NCBI GenBank assembly: GCA_009885275.1
Contig: VFKY01000308.1
Coordinates: forward strand, 1-23,624
Origin: Verrucomicrobiota bacterium
GTDB lineage: Bacteria; Verrucomicrobiota; Verrucomicrobiia; Verrucomicrobiales; Verrucomicrobiaceae
Length of the DNA stretch: 23,624 nt
Direction of reading: 5' to 3'
Shown here: positions 15,403 to 23,416 of the stretch, piece after piece
Numbering within the stretch: the stretch's first letter is position 1
Layout: each line of letters opens with the position of its first letter
The notes under the pieces: generated by a model
Databases searched by the model: none
Told to the model about the DNA's origin: nothing
The model's input: only the letters and a program-made list of their open reading frames with translations
Translations under genes and position numbers: made by a program

Positions 15403-16176
15403 ATGAATAGGGTTCCGACGAGCACTTTTGATTTTAATATTCTCGACGAAACAGCGGATTGGATCGTCGTCAACAAGCCTGCTCCACTCCAAATTCATCC
15501 AAGCAAACCATCCGACCGTGGTGATACACTTTGGGATGGATTGCAGGCTATGCTGAGCTTTGAACTGGTCAATGGTGGGCAAGTATCTATCATTAATCGG
15601 CTCGATCGCGACACCAGTGGCGTGGTCTTAGTCGCGAAAAACTCAACAACAGCGCGGCGCTTTGGTAAAGCGATGATGCGGCGGCAAATGCAAAAAACTT
15701 ATCTCGCCATCGTTCATGGTTCACCTTACTGGAATGAGCAAAACGTTAATGCTCCACTGAGACGACAAGGCGAAATCATGGACTCTGTGGTTTGGGTAAA
15801 GCAGATGGTGCATGATAATGGTGCGCCTTGCTTGAGTTGCTTTCGTGTGCTTCATCGTTGGAGCGCCTCTGGAAAGGATTTTTCCCTGATCGAAGCTTCA
15901 CCGCATACGGGTCGAATGCATCAGTTGCGGGTGCATCTTTCGTATCTTGGACATCCCGTTGTAGGTGACAAACTCTATGGAGACAGCGAGTCCCATTATT
16001 TAGAATTTATGGATACGGGATGGACGCCGCGCTTAGCGGAAAGCCTTCTGCTTCGTTGTCATGCGCTTCATTCTTACACTTTATCAGTGAATGACACCGA
16101 CACCCTCCTCCACTGGAAGGCACCTCTACCGCTAGCCATGGCTGATTTTCTGCCGGCAGGACTCGTACTGCCATGA
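15403..16176 (+). CDS. Pseudouridine synthase, RluA family
   Basis: 257 residues. The catalytic motif [15 protein letters not shown] (65-79) holds the nucleophilic D68, and [20 protein letters not shown] (residues about 166-185) is the typical RluA-family RNA-binding segment. There is no N-terminal S4 domain, as in the RluA and RluC/TruC short forms. The enzyme makes pseudouridine in tRNA or 23S rRNA; the target base is not predictable. It starts 17 nt after the GT2 stop and may be cotranscribed, but has no functional tie to glycosylation. It differs clearly from the RsuA-type paralogue at 4284-4985. Confidence 0.88.
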   Translation: MNRVPTSTFDFNILDETADWIVVNKPAPLQIHPSKPSDRGDTLWDGLQAMLSFELVNGGQVSIINRLDRDTSGVVLVAKNSTTARRFGKAMMRRQMQKTYLAIVHGSPYWNEQNVNAPLRRQGEIMDSVVWVKQMVHDNGAPCLSCFRVLHRWSASGKDFSLIEASPHTGRMHQLRVHLSYLGHPVVGDKLYGDSESHYLEFMDTGWTPRLAESLLLRCHALHSYTLSVNDTDTLLHWKAPLPLAMADFLPAGLVLP

Positions 16177-16210
16177 TGGGACTACAGCACTATCTACATT
16201 CCCTTGAGAG

Positions 16211-16240
16211 TTGCCTTTTTCCTGTAGCCAAGCATGTTAT
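16211..16240 (+). promoter_or_regulatory. Candidate sigma-70 promoter before the rhodanese gene
   Basis: -35 TTGCCT (16211-16216), 18-nt spacer, -10 TGTTAT (16235-16240). The expected start is near 16247, about 20 nt before the ATG at 16269. This supports the internal start over the upstream in-frame ATG at 16173. Confidence 0.4.
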
Positions 16241-16268
16241 CCTCCCCACCTCACTCTTCCTATCACCC

Positions 16269-17135
16269 ATGAATCCTAAATTCTCCGCATACTCTCAACC
16301 CGATTCGCTTGTAGATACTGACTGGCTTGCGGCCAATCTCAATGACCCCAATGTACGCATTGTTGAGAGCAACGAAGATCTTTTACTTTATGACACCGGG
16401 CATATTCCTGGAGCGGTTCATATTGATTGGAGACGGGATCTTAATGATGAAACGGTGCGTGATTATGTTGGCATTGAAGGGTTCACGGCGATTTGCCGCC
16501 GCCACGGTATTACACCTGAAACCACCATTATTTTTTATGGTGACAAGTCTAACTGGTGGGCTTGTTACGCCTTCTGGGTCTTTCAGCTATTTGGCCATAG
16601 CAAAGCAAAAATGCTTGATGGTGGACGCTCAAAATGGGTCGCTGAAAATAAGCCGCTGACTCGTGAAACGCCTAAATTTTCCCCTTCAGAATATCCTTCG
16701 CCAGCTCTCCGTAACGATGCTGAGCATCGCGCTTATCAATCACAGACACTCGAACACATGACAGCTAAAAGGCCTATGGTCGATGTCCGGTCGCCTAAGG
16801 AATTTTCTGGTGAGACCACACATATGCCCGAATATCCTCAAGAGGGAGTTTTACGTGGCGGACATATTCCTGGAGCAAAGAGCTGCCCATGGGCAACAGC
16901 CGCAAATACCGACGGCACCTTCAAAACCGCAGAAGAATTAAGACAAATTTACACTGTCAATCTCGGCTTCCAACAGGATGACGACATCATCGCCTACTGC
17001 CGTATCGGAGAGCGCAGCAGCCATACTTGGTTTGTCCTAAAATATCTACTCGGCTACCAAAAAGTTCGCAACTATGATGGAAGTTGGACGGAATGGGGCA
17101 ACATGGTCCGCACTCCAGTTGAAAAATCATTCTAA
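16269..17135 (+). CDS. Thiosulfate/3-mercaptopyruvate sulfurtransferase (two-domain rhodanese)
   Basis: 288 residues from the ATG at 16269; the same frame is open from 16173, overlapping the RluA gene by 4 nt, but those 32 extra residues are unlike a rhodanese and hold the candidate promoter. Two rhodanese domains: an inactive N-terminal one (about 8-130, [21 protein letters not shown]) and a C-terminal one (about 155-285) with [11 protein letters not shown] and active-site loop C244-RIGERS. CRIGERS resembles the thiosulfate type more than the CG(S/T)GVT type of mercaptopyruvate enzymes. It carries a persulfide on C244 and passes sulfur on. SufE follows 7 nt downstream and is a natural acceptor. 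No signal peptide: cytoplasmic. Confidence 0.88.
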   Translation: MNPKFSAYSQPDSLVDTDWLAANLNDPNVRIVESNEDLLLYDTGHIPGAVHIDWRRDLNDETVRDYVGIEGFTAICRRHGITPETTIIFYGDKSNWWACYAFWVFQLFGHSKAKMLDGGRSKWVAENKPLTRETPKFSPSEYPSPALRNDAEHRAYQSQTLEHMTAKRPMVDVRSPKEFSGETTHMPEYPQEGVLRGGHIPGAKSCPWATAANTDGTFKTAEELRQIYTVNLGFQQDDDIIAYCRIGERSSHTWFVLKYLLGYQKVRNYDGSWTEWGNMVRTPVEKSF

Positions 17136-17142
17136 TTATTTC

Positions 17143-17592
17143 ATGTATCCTGAGCCGCTCAACGATCTTATTGATCTTTTTGAACATCTGCCAGAACAGG
17201 AGCGGCGCGAGAACCTTGTTGTAATGGCTGACAATGCTAAACGGCATGAGCCGGCTGAAGGCGCGATCTTCGACTTGGAGGATGTTCGTAAGGATGAAGA
17301 ATGCACCGATACAGTGGGCATTTATCTTCGGATTGATGAGGGTGATAAATTGTATTTTTCAGTTACACTTGGGCCCATGGTTCAAACTTTAACGAAAGCC
17401 ATGACCTCTATCCTTTGTCGTGGATTAAATGGCTCCAAGCCGCAAGCCATCCTAGACGTGCCGGCTGACTTCGTTCCTCGGATCATTGGCGCAGAACTGG
17501 TAAGACTTCGCAGTCAAACCGTTTATTATGTGCTTTCACGTATGAAAACTGCGACCAAAATGTATCTCGATCGTCGTAGAGCCCTCGCATGA
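17143..17592 (+). CDS. SufE-family sulfur acceptor protein
   Basis: 149 residues from the ATG at 17143, chosen because the family's first helix (LNDLIDLFEHLPEQERRENLVVMAD) begins there; an earlier in-frame ATG lies inside the rhodanese gene. C54 in DEECTDTVGIYL aligns with the sulfur-accepting Cys of SufE. The C-terminal half (SILCRGLNGSKPQAILDVP, then LRSQTVYYVLSRMK) follows the SufE pattern where the last helix reads '...R.N.....M.KRIK'. SufE usually accepts persulfide sulfur from SufS and hands it to SufBCD for Fe-S cluster assembly. No suf genes are in the window, and the adjacent partner is a rhodanese instead. Spacing of 7 nt upstream and 4 nt downstream suggests one operon. Confidence 0.85.
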   Translation: MYPEPLNDLIDLFEHLPEQERRENLVVMADNAKRHEPAEGAIFDLEDVRKDEECTDTVGIYLRIDEGDKLYFSVTLGPMVQTLTKAMTSILCRGLNGSKPQAILDVPADFVPRIIGAELVRLRSQTVYYVLSRMKTATKMYLDRRRALA

Positions 17593-17596
17593 TACT

Positions 17597-18010
17597 ATGA
17601 AGCTGTCAGCGCGAATTTCACTCGCCTGTTCTGCAATGCTGCTGTTGGGCATGGGCGTCTGTATTTTCCTGCAATTTCCACCTGATAAATTTTCGTTCTA
17701 TCCGAAGTGCCAGTTGCACCAGCTCACAGGACTTCATTGCCCTGGCTGTGGAGCCACTCGTTGTCTTTTAGCGTTGCTCCATGGTGAGTTCGCTGAGGCG
17801 GCACGTAAAAATATACTCGCATTCGTGGCGATACCGACCATTGGAATATACGCAACTATTTTGAGCTTCAATTGGTTGTTTGCCAGACCTGTCCGCCAAA
17901 CTTGGAATATAAAACCCTGGCTCGGTGTTTCCCTCGTCATACTGCTTATCGCATTTGGAATTCTGCGAAATTTACCCTGGCCTCCCTTCATTATTCTGGC
18001 ACCGCATTAG
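17597..18010 (+). CDS. DUF2752 membrane protein
   Basis: 137 residues with three likely membrane helices (about 8-26, 72-95, 107-124). Between the first two lies the family signature YPKCQLHQLTGLHCPGCGATR (35-55; Cys at 38, 48, 51 and 56) followed by LLALLHGEFAEAARKNILAF. The CPGCG motif could bind metal or form a disulfide; the family has no established function. The gene starts 4 nt after sufE and ends just before a strong terminator, so it is the last gene of the run. Confidence 0.85.
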   Translation: MKLSARISLACSAMLLLGMGVCIFLQFPPDKFSFYPKCQLHQLTGLHCPGCGATRCLLALLHGEFAEAARKNILAFVAIPTIGIYATILSFNWLFARPVRQTWNIKPWLGVSLVILLIAFGILRNLPWPPFIILAPH

Positions 18011-18017
18011 GTATATA

Positions 18018-18048
18018 AAAAATGGCTGGGTTAACCCCAGCCATTTTT
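18018..18048. terminator. Bidirectional terminator between DUF2752 and glnB genes
   Basis: Perfect 13-bp inverted repeat AAAAATGGCTGGG (18018-18030) / CCCAGCCATTTTT (18036-18048) with a 5-nt loop. The GC core is flanked by A-tract and T-tract, so it can end transcription from both sides of this convergent gene pair. Confidence 0.9.
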
Positions 18049-18082
18049 ACCTGCCATTAAGAATCTGTTTAGGAAACTCTGA

Positions 18083-18439
<357 letters not shown>

Positions 18440-18514
18440 TTAATGGTGAGTGGGTGGGTTCAAGTTGTGATTTTCCGACGGCTTGGGCATATCTCCTTGC
18501 CAATACATTACTTA

Positions 18515-18532
18515 TAGCGAGCAGCGTGCCAA
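18515..18532 (-). promoter_or_regulatory. Candidate sigma-54 (-24/-12) promoter of glnB
   Basis: Minus strand reads TTGGCACGCTGCTCGCTA. It matches the -24 TGGCACG block and has GC at -12 with the required GG-N10-GC spacing; the -12 element reads TCGC instead of TTGC. A nitrogen-regulator gene is a sensible target. An RpoN gene is not visible in this window. Confidence 0.5.
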
Positions 18533-18605
18533 GGCACATGATTTTTATATAAATATCGAGAAGCTACTGACTTTGAACGCTTCACTCAAAGCTTATTCTA
18601 CTTTT

Positions 18606-18635
18606 TTGAAGCTCGTCTAGTGTAAGTTGCATAAC
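18606..18635 (+). promoter_or_regulatory. Possible sigma-70 promoter of the 18658 gene
   Basis: -35 TTGAAG (18606-18611), 18-nt spacer, -10 CATAAC (18630-18635). Matches are 4 of 6 for each box; the leader would be about 15 nt. Confidence 0.3.
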
Positions 18636-18657
18636 ATAGCCGGTCACTTTCTATCTC

Positions 18658-19533
18658 ATGAATTTTCATTTTGCCACCTTCATTTTGCTACTTCTATTTC
18701 ACACGTCTTTATCGGCATCAGAAAAACTTCAATTAAGACAGGTTTGGGAGGTGGGTAAAATATACACCCAAGAGACGAAAACGGACATGCGTCTCGAAAC
18801 TCAACTCCTAAGTAACCCTCAAATTCAAAAGACAAATATCACACAAACCCAGACTATTACTGTCTCCAAAGACGGTGAAACGGATCACAAGGTAGCCGAG
18901 GTGAAAATCGCCTCCATTATAGGCTCCACAGATTTCATGGGGCAAACCATGACCTACAATTCCTCTGACCCTGCAAAATCCCCACCCTTTTTACAACAAG
19001 CATTTGGAGCATTAGCCGGAAAATCATTTTTACTTATCTATGATGCAGATAATGTCTTTATTGAACAGCGCGCGCCCGAATACCTTGCTGCGGCAACCCC
19101 TCTTGGCGCAACCAAGAGCATGAGTAATCCGCAATTCTCTGACGTATTCCGTAAGTCTCAGGAAATTGCACTGCCCAAGGATCCAGTCTCTGTCGGCGAC
19201 ACCTGGCATTATCAGGATAAAATTGAGATGCCTCCCATTGGCACCATTCTTATTGAAGCCACGGGTAAATTTGATTCCATCATTCCACAAGACGGGCATC
19301 AACAGGCTAGGCTTCTAATCGAGGGCACTTTCGTATTACCTTCAGATGAAGCTAATTTAATGAGCTTTGCTCCAGGATCAAAATTCGTCAGCGAGGTTTT
19401 GTACGATCTGGATCGTAAAGTCGTCACCCATAGCAATATGGATTCTACGTTTAATGTGTTAGTCGACGGCAAAGAGACGCCGATAACTCAAGGTATCAAA
19501 GCAAGATTGATTTCCATTGAATCAATTAAGTAA
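18658..19533 (+). CDS. Secreted protein of unknown function (possibly DUF6263-like)
   Basis: 291 residues. N-terminal signal peptide (hydrophobic FATFILLLLFHTSLSA, cleavage likely after A20). The mature part is beta-rich: a start VWEVGKIYTQETKTDMRLETQ, alternating strands such as TQTQTITVSKDG, a 'VSVGDTWHYQDKIEMP' segment (about 175-192), and a tail with KFVSEVLYDLDRKVVTHSNMD. The 'exported beta-rich protein comparing polar strands with a VGDTW motif' look recalls DUF6263-type proteins, but I am unsure. No lipobox, membrane anchor or catalytic motif. It is divergent from glnB, with 227 bp between starts, and followed by a hairpin terminator. Confidence 0.75.
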   Translation: MNFHFATFILLLLFHTSLSASEKLQLRQVWEVGKIYTQETKTDMRLETQLLSNPQIQKTNITQTQTITVSKDGETDHKVAEVKIASIIGSTDFMGQTMTYNSSDPAKSPPFLQQAFGALAGKSFLLIYDADNVFIEQRAPEYLAAATPLGATKSMSNPQFSDVFRKSQEIALPKDPVSVGDTWHYQDKIEMPPIGTILIEATGKFDSIIPQDGHQQARLLIEGTFVLPSDEANLMSFAPGSKFVSEVLYDLDRKVVTHSNMDSTFNVLVDGKETPITQGIKARLISIESIK

Positions 19534-19561
19534 ACGTCGAATACACTATTCACAATTGCAC

Positions 19562-19597
19562 AAAAAAACCGTGGGTGATATTAAGCGTCACCCACGG
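19562..19597 (-). terminator. Terminator of tsf, possibly bidirectional
   Basis: Perfect 10-bp arms CCGTGGGTGA (19569-19578) and TCACCCACGG (19588-19597), 9-nt loop. On the minus strand the stem is followed by seven U (19568-19562), a strong intrinsic terminator 30 nt after the tsf stop. On the plus strand it is followed by TGTTATTTTAT, which may also end the 18658-19533 transcript. Confidence 0.9.
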
Positions 19598-19626
19598 TGT
19601 TATTTTATACTCTTGTAAATCAACGC

Positions 19627-20220
19627 TTAAAGTCCACCAACTGCGTAGCGAGTAAAACGGCGCACCAGTATATTTTCACCGAGTTCCGTGATCTTGCTCT
19701 TCACCAAATCACGAATGATCATATCAGGGTTCTTGATGAAGCTTTGCTCAAACAAACAATGGTCGGCGTAGAACTTCGTCATTTTCCCTTCCACGATCTT
19801 CTCAATCACGCTCTCAGGCTTTCCTTTGATTTGCTCAGCAGCGATTTCACGCTCTTTAGCAACCATGCTTTCCGGCACTTCTTCACGGCTCAAATAACTT
19901 GGGTTAGCTGCTGCGATGTGCAGTGTAAGGTCTTTAACGAAAGATTGAAAATTTTCGTTTTTTGCCACAAAGTCCGTTTCGCAATTCACCTCTATAAGCA
20001 CCCCAACGCGTCCGGCCATGTGAATATAGCTAGCGATAATTCCTTCCTTAGCATCGCGATCAGCTTTTTTATCGGCTTTAGCAATGCCTTTCTTGCGAAG
20101 AATTACTTCTGCTTTTTCTATGTCTCCCTCTGCTTCTTTGAGGGCTGACTTACATTCCATCATGCCAGCGTTTGTTTTGTCGCGTAGTGTTTTGACAAGT
20201 CCTGCGGTAATTTCAGCCAT
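19627..20220 (-). CDS. tsf: Translation elongation factor Ts
   Basis: 197 residues, a short EF-Ts like that of Thermus (about 196) rather than the 283-residue E. coli form. UBA-like N-terminal domain with LRDKTNAGMMECKSALKEA (12-30) and GDIEKAEVILRKKG; the EF-Tu-contacting motif T82-D83-F84-V85 within CETDFVAKNENF. The C-terminal region EQSFIKNPDMIIRDLVKSKITELGENILVRRF follows the single core subdomain. It exchanges GDP for GTP on EF-Tu. rpsB lies 80 nt upstream on the same strand, the standard order, with a terminator-like hairpin between them. No Shine-Dalgarno before the ATG. Confidence 0.95.
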   Translation of the reverse strand: MAEITAGLVKTLRDKTNAGMMECKSALKEAEGDIEKAEVILRKKGIAKADKKADRDAKEGIIASYIHMAGRVGVLIEVNCETDFVAKNENFQSFVKDLTLHIAAANPSYLSREEVPESMVAKEREIAAEQIKGKPESVIEKIVEGKMTKFYADHCLFEQSFIKNPDMIIRDLVKSKITELGENILVRRFTRYAVGGL

Positions 20221-20247
20221 AATTGTAATTGAATAAGGGTTTTAGAT

Positions 20248-20279
20248 AAAAAGGCGCACAGATACTCGCTCTGTGCGCC
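20248..20279 (-). terminator. Terminator-like hairpin between rpsB and tsf
   Basis: Perfect 10-bp arms GGCGCACAGA (20253-20262) / TCTGTGCGCC (20270-20279) with a 7-nt loop, followed on the minus strand by five U (20252-20248). It sits 22 nt after the rpsB stop and about 28 nt before the tsf start. As tsf needs expression, it probably acts as a partial terminator that lowers tsf relative to rpsB. Confidence 0.85.
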
Positions 20280-20300
20280 GTGGTAAGAGAATAAGTAAAC

Positions 20301-20993
20301 CTACTTCTTTACTTCAGCCATCCCCATGAGGATGGGGTCGATAAGTTTCTGCAAGATGATACGGATCGCACGGATAGCGTCATCGTTTGAAGCGATCGGA
20401 TAGTCAACAACGTTCGGATCAGCGTTACTGTCCACAAGCGCTACAATCGGGATGCGCAGACGGTTAGCTTCGTGCACAGCAATGTGTTCACGGGCACTAT
20501 CCACGATAACCATGGCATCAGGCACTCCGTCCATGTAACGAATACCTTTGAGGTTGCGCTCAAGCTTGTTCTTTTCGCGATTGAGTGCGGCTATTTCCTT
20601 TTTGGACATGGCTTTAAAATCAGGAAGCTTGGGGAGGTCTTCAAGATATTGGAGACGGGCAATACTCTTGCGAATGGTTGCCATGTTGGTCAAGGTTCCA
20701 CCGAGCCAGCGATTGTTGACATAATACTGTCCACAAGCCTTGGCGGCCTCTTCAACTGCTTCTTGAGCCTGACGCTTGCAACCGACAAAAAGAATGCGCT
20801 TTCCCTTGCTGGCCAAGTCACTCAAAAAGTTAGCGGCGACTTCCGCTTGTTCCAGAGTTTTCTCGATATTGATAATATGAATACCATTGCGCTTCTCAAG
20901 GAGGAACGCCTTCATCTTCGGATTCCAACGGCGCGTTTGGTGGCCGAAATGAACTCCGGCTTCGACTAATTCAGCAAGTTGTTCGTATGACAT
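20301..20993 (-). CDS. rpsB: 30S ribosomal protein S2
   Basis: 230 residues, in the normal range. Family features: AGVHFGHQTRRWNPKM (12-27), KRNGIHIINIEKTLEQ (34-49), NNRWLGGTLTNMATIRKSI, and a C-terminal half GVPDAMVIVDSAREHIAVHE with IPIVALVDSNADP. S2 is a late-assembling 30S protein that helps hold S1 and mRNA. It is followed by tsf on the same strand. A sigma-70-like promoter and a leader of about 129 nt with a 5' hairpin lie upstream. Confidence 0.97.
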   Translation of the reverse strand: MSYEQLAELVEAGVHFGHQTRRWNPKMKAFLLEKRNGIHIINIEKTLEQAEVAANFLSDLASKGKRILFVGCKRQAQEAVEEAAKACGQYYVNNRWLGGTLTNMATIRKSIARLQYLEDLPKLPDFKAMSKKEIAALNREKNKLERNLKGIRYMDGVPDAMVIVDSAREHIAVHEANRLRIPIVALVDSNADPNVVDYPIASNDDAIRAIRIILQKLIDPILMGMAEVKK

Positions 20994-21099
20994 GTATTAT
21001 TTTTTGCCTGCAATTGCACTTCAGGTGCTCGGTACGAGTAAGTGAAGCTCAGCGGTGACTGATCCAGTTGTTTGGCGGTTTGTGTTTTTTTGTAGGGTT

Positions 21100-21121
21100 C
21101 CTTCACCGCCCAGCGGGAAGG
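21100..21121 (-). promoter_or_regulatory. 5' hairpin of the rpsB leader
   Basis: Two stacked stems: CCTTC/GAAGG (outer, 5 bp) and CCGC/GCGG (inner, 4 bp), a 3-nt loop and one bulged base. It would be the first structure in the transcript from the promoter at 21129-21156. Ribosomal-protein leaders often hold autoregulatory structures, so this is a candidate S2-responsive element; no known class was matched. Confidence 0.45.
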
Positions 21122-21128
21122 GGCACGA

Positions 21129-21156
21129 ATTATAGGGGAACTTTATCCGAACGCAA
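21129..21156 (-). promoter_or_regulatory. Candidate sigma-70 promoter of rpsB
   Basis: Minus strand: -35 TTGCGT (21156-21151), 16-nt spacer, -10 TATAAT (21134-21129, perfect). The start would be near 21122, giving a leader of about 129 nt. It lies just after the proS stop (21171). Confidence 0.65.
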
Positions 21157-21170
21157 GGTTGATTTGAGCT

Positions 21171-22700
21171 TCAATAGCTCTTCGCAAATACCACCCTCCG
21201 TTTGCTGGGTTTGCCCGTGATGAAACAACTGCCCTCTTCAGCAAACTCATCACCCTTGGGAATACAGCGAATGGTGACTTTCAGTTCTTTGGCAATACGG
21301 TCTTCATCCTCGCTACTGCCTGCCCAGTGCATGAGGGCGAATCCCCCGCTAATCTCTTTATCCTCATCCTTCGAGGCAAAAAAGGCTCGGAACTCGGCTT
21401 CTGAGTTTAGTTTTGGCATGTTAGCATCACGCAACGCAATAGCGCGACTCAAGAGTGAATTCTGGATGTCTTCCAAAATGTCTTCCACATCTTTGATAAA
21501 CTGTTCCTTAGATATAATCTCTTTGTCCTTCGGGCTGCGATCACGCCGAGCTACTGCCACTGAGCGGTTAGAGATGTCGCGCGGCCCGATTTCAACTCGG
21601 ATAGGCACACCTTTTTTGATCCACTCCCAGTTCCGTTGACCTCCTGGAAGGTCACGCTTGTCGACTTGCACCGACAGAGGGGCTCCATGATAGGATTGAC
21701 TGCGCAATGTCTTAGCTAAGGCTTCACACGCATCTAGCACTGCTTCACGGGTGTCAGGTTTCGGCGTCACCGGCAAAATCATCACCTGAACCGGGGCAAT
21801 GCGCGGTGGCAGGATGACGCCGTCATCGTCACCGTGAACCATAATGAGTGTGCCAATAAGTCGTGTGCTGACCCCCCAACTGGTCGTCCATGCATGGTGC
21901 CGTTGATTGTCACGCCCCACAAATTCAATATTCGCAGCTTTGGCAAAATTTTGACCGAGAAAATGTGAGGTTCCAGCTTGGATGGCTTTCCTATCCTGCA
22001 CCATGGCCTCGACGGTAAAAGTGTTGGCAGCACCTGGAAAACGCTCGCGCTCCGTTTTTTCACCGGGAATCACTGGAATGGCGAGGATATTACGAAGAAA
22101 CTTTTCATAAACATCATGCATGAGATTAGCTTCCTCCATAGCCTCTTCTGCCGTTTCATGAGCCGTATGTCCTTCCTGCCATAGGAATTCCGAAGTGCGA
22201 AGAAACAAACGTGGACGCATCTCCCATCGCATGACATTGGCCCATTGATTGATGAGCAGTGGCAGGTCCCGATAGCTCTGGATCCAGCGAGCAAAAGCGG
22301 CTCCGATGATGGTTTCCGAGGTAGGTCGAATGACAAACGGCTCTGTCAACTCCCCCTTGGGGATCATTTTAACGGTTCCATCATCCTGTTTGACGGCCTC
22401 AAGGCGATGATGTGTCACCACGGCACACTCCGTAGCGAAGCCCTCGGCATGTTGAGCTTCTTTTTCAAGATAACTCAACGGTATAAGCAACGGGAAATAG
22501 GCGTTTTGGTGCCCTGTAGCCTTAAACTTTACGTCCAGTTGACGCTGAATATTTTCCCACAATCCATAGCCCCAAGGTTTGATCACCATACAGCCGCGGA
22601 CTTCTGAATTTTCTGCCATATCCGCCCCGCGGACGACTTGTTGATACCATTCAGGAAAATCTTCAGCGCGAGTGGGGGTGATAGCGGTTGGGGTACTCAT
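21171..22700 (-). CDS. proS: Prolyl-tRNA synthetase, archaeal/eukaryotic-type (ProS type 3)
   Basis: 509 residues. This is the short form without the editing (INS) domain found in E. coli-type ProRS. Class II motifs: RPTSET (125-130), motif 2 around RWEMRPRLFLRTSEFLWQEG (158-177), motif 3 GVSTRLIGTLIMVHGDDDG (276-294). The anticodon-binding domain follows (about 300-400), then the C-terminal zinc-binding-type domain, here with only C479 and C492, ending in the conserved Tyr (VVFAKSY). Reaction: proline + ATP + tRNA(Pro) to prolyl-tRNA(Pro). Several bacterial lineages carry this type. It precedes rpsB by 177 nt on the same strand; rpsB has its own promoter. No Shine-Dalgarno at the ATG. Confidence 0.95.
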   Translation of the reverse strand: MSTPTAITPTRAEDFPEWYQQVVRGADMAENSEVRGCMVIKPWGYGLWENIQRQLDVKFKATGHQNAYFPLLIPLSYLEKEAQHAEGFATECAVVTHHRLEAVKQDDGTVKMIPKGELTEPFVIRPTSETIIGAAFARWIQSYRDLPLLINQWANVMRWEMRPRLFLRTSEFLWQEGHTAHETAEEAMEEANLMHDVYEKFLRNILAIPVIPGEKTERERFPGAANTFTVEAMVQDRKAIQAGTSHFLGQNFAKAANIEFVGRDNQRHHAWTTSWGVSTRLIGTLIMVHGDDDGVILPPRIAPVQVMILPVTPKPDTREAVLDACEALAKTLRSQSYHGAPLSVQVDKRDLPGGQRNWEWIKKGVPIRVEIGPRDISNRSVAVARRDRSPKDKEIISKEQFIKDVEDILEDIQNSLLSRAIALRDANMPKLNSEAEFRAFFASKDEDKEISGGFALMHWAGSSEDEDRIAKELKVTIRCIPKGDEFAEEGSCFITGKPSKRRVVFAKSY

Positions 22701-22765
22701 GAAAACTTGATGATAATGGATGTTATCTTTTTAATAAGGGAAATTTTTGATCCTATAACTTTTCA

Positions 22766-22789
22766 CACAAAGGCACGAAGACACAAAGG
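22766..22789. repeat. Three 8-bp tandem units, CACAAAGG/CACGAAGA/CACAAAGG
   Basis: Perfect 8-bp period in the 174-bp gap between the pseudopilin and proS genes, preceded by TTTTCA. I recall very similar 'cacgaaggcacgaag' strings as dispersed intergenic repeats in environmental bacterial genomes. No open frame or stem overlaps it. Confidence 0.6.
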
Positions 22790-22874
22790 TTAAGTTTAAA
22801 TCCGTTGAGGTTAGCCCCAAAAAAACTATTTAAGTAGCCCAAGCCTGGATTCTAAACACTTCATCACCTGCGCT

Positions 22875-23414
22875 CTACTCTGGAAAGAGGGATAACCCTT
22901 GTCGAATCGTGCCATCGGGCATTAAAATATTCGGCCCTTGTTTGTCGCCATGCAGGGTGCCTCGCTCAATTACCCATGGTTGAGAGCTCCATTTGAAGGC
23001 GGTATTTGGCAATCCATCGAAAGGGGTGGGAATATAGGAGCTGGCAAAATTATCATTCACATCATAGGTCTGTTCAGGGGAGCTAACATCCGCGGGGCAA
23101 AGCCAATGAGCTTTCGATACACCGTAGTCTTTCAGTTGTTCATACCACCACTCCCACTCTTTTCCCTCATCGGCTTCATTCAGCCCCGGTGGCATTTGAG
23201 GCCAGATCTCATCATGCTCCTGCATATACCCCATGAATCCTCCATGCATGATCCTCAAGTGACTGATACAGGAAACTTGTTGGGCGCGCCCCTTCAAAAA
23301 CCCAAAAAGAGGAACGGAGATTGTGGCCAGAATGGCAATGATGGTCGTGACAATCAGCAGCTCAATGAGTGTGAAGGCAGACTTGGAAGAGGTGCGTTTG
23401 AAGTCGAGCTTCAT
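22875..23414 (-). CDS. Type II secretion/type IV pilin-like pseudopilin
   Basis: 179 residues. A short basic leader (KRTSSKSA) precedes the prepilin peptidase motif: cleavage between A13 and F14, with Glu at +5 (FTLIE, E18), followed by a hydrophobic helix LLIVTTIIAILATISVPLFGFL. The leader ends in Ala where Gly is usual. The globular part has 'LCPAD' and a C-terminal HGDKQGPNILMPDGTIRQG resembling the H-X9-DG motif of PVC pseudopilins. Such proteins form periplasmic pseudopilus-like fibres or stay membrane-anchored; the client system is unknown, and no gsp/pil genes are nearby. An in-frame stop at 23478-23480 and no other start codon fix the ATG at 23414. A hairpin terminator sits immediately 5' of it. 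Confidence 0.85.
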   Translation of the reverse strand: MKLDFKRTSSKSAFTLIELLIVTTIIAILATISVPLFGFLKGRAQQVSCISHLRIMHGGFMGYMQEHDEIWPQMPPGLNEADEGKEWEWWYEQLKDYGVSKAHWLCPADVSSPEQTYDVNDNFASSYIPTPFDGLPNTAFKWSSQPWVIERGTLHGDKQGPNILMPDGTIRQGLSLFPE

Positions 23415-23416
23415 AT

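Noticed and set aside
15403..16176. Possible misidentification as a duplicate of the RsuA gene at 4284
   Set aside because: No S4 domain, and the [12 protein letters not shown] motif is RluA-type, so the two are distinct families.
16173..16268. Upstream ATG start of the rhodanese overlapping the RluA-type gene
   Set aside because: The extra 32 residues are unlike the family and the stretch holds a plausible promoter; the ATG at 16269 gives the normal length.
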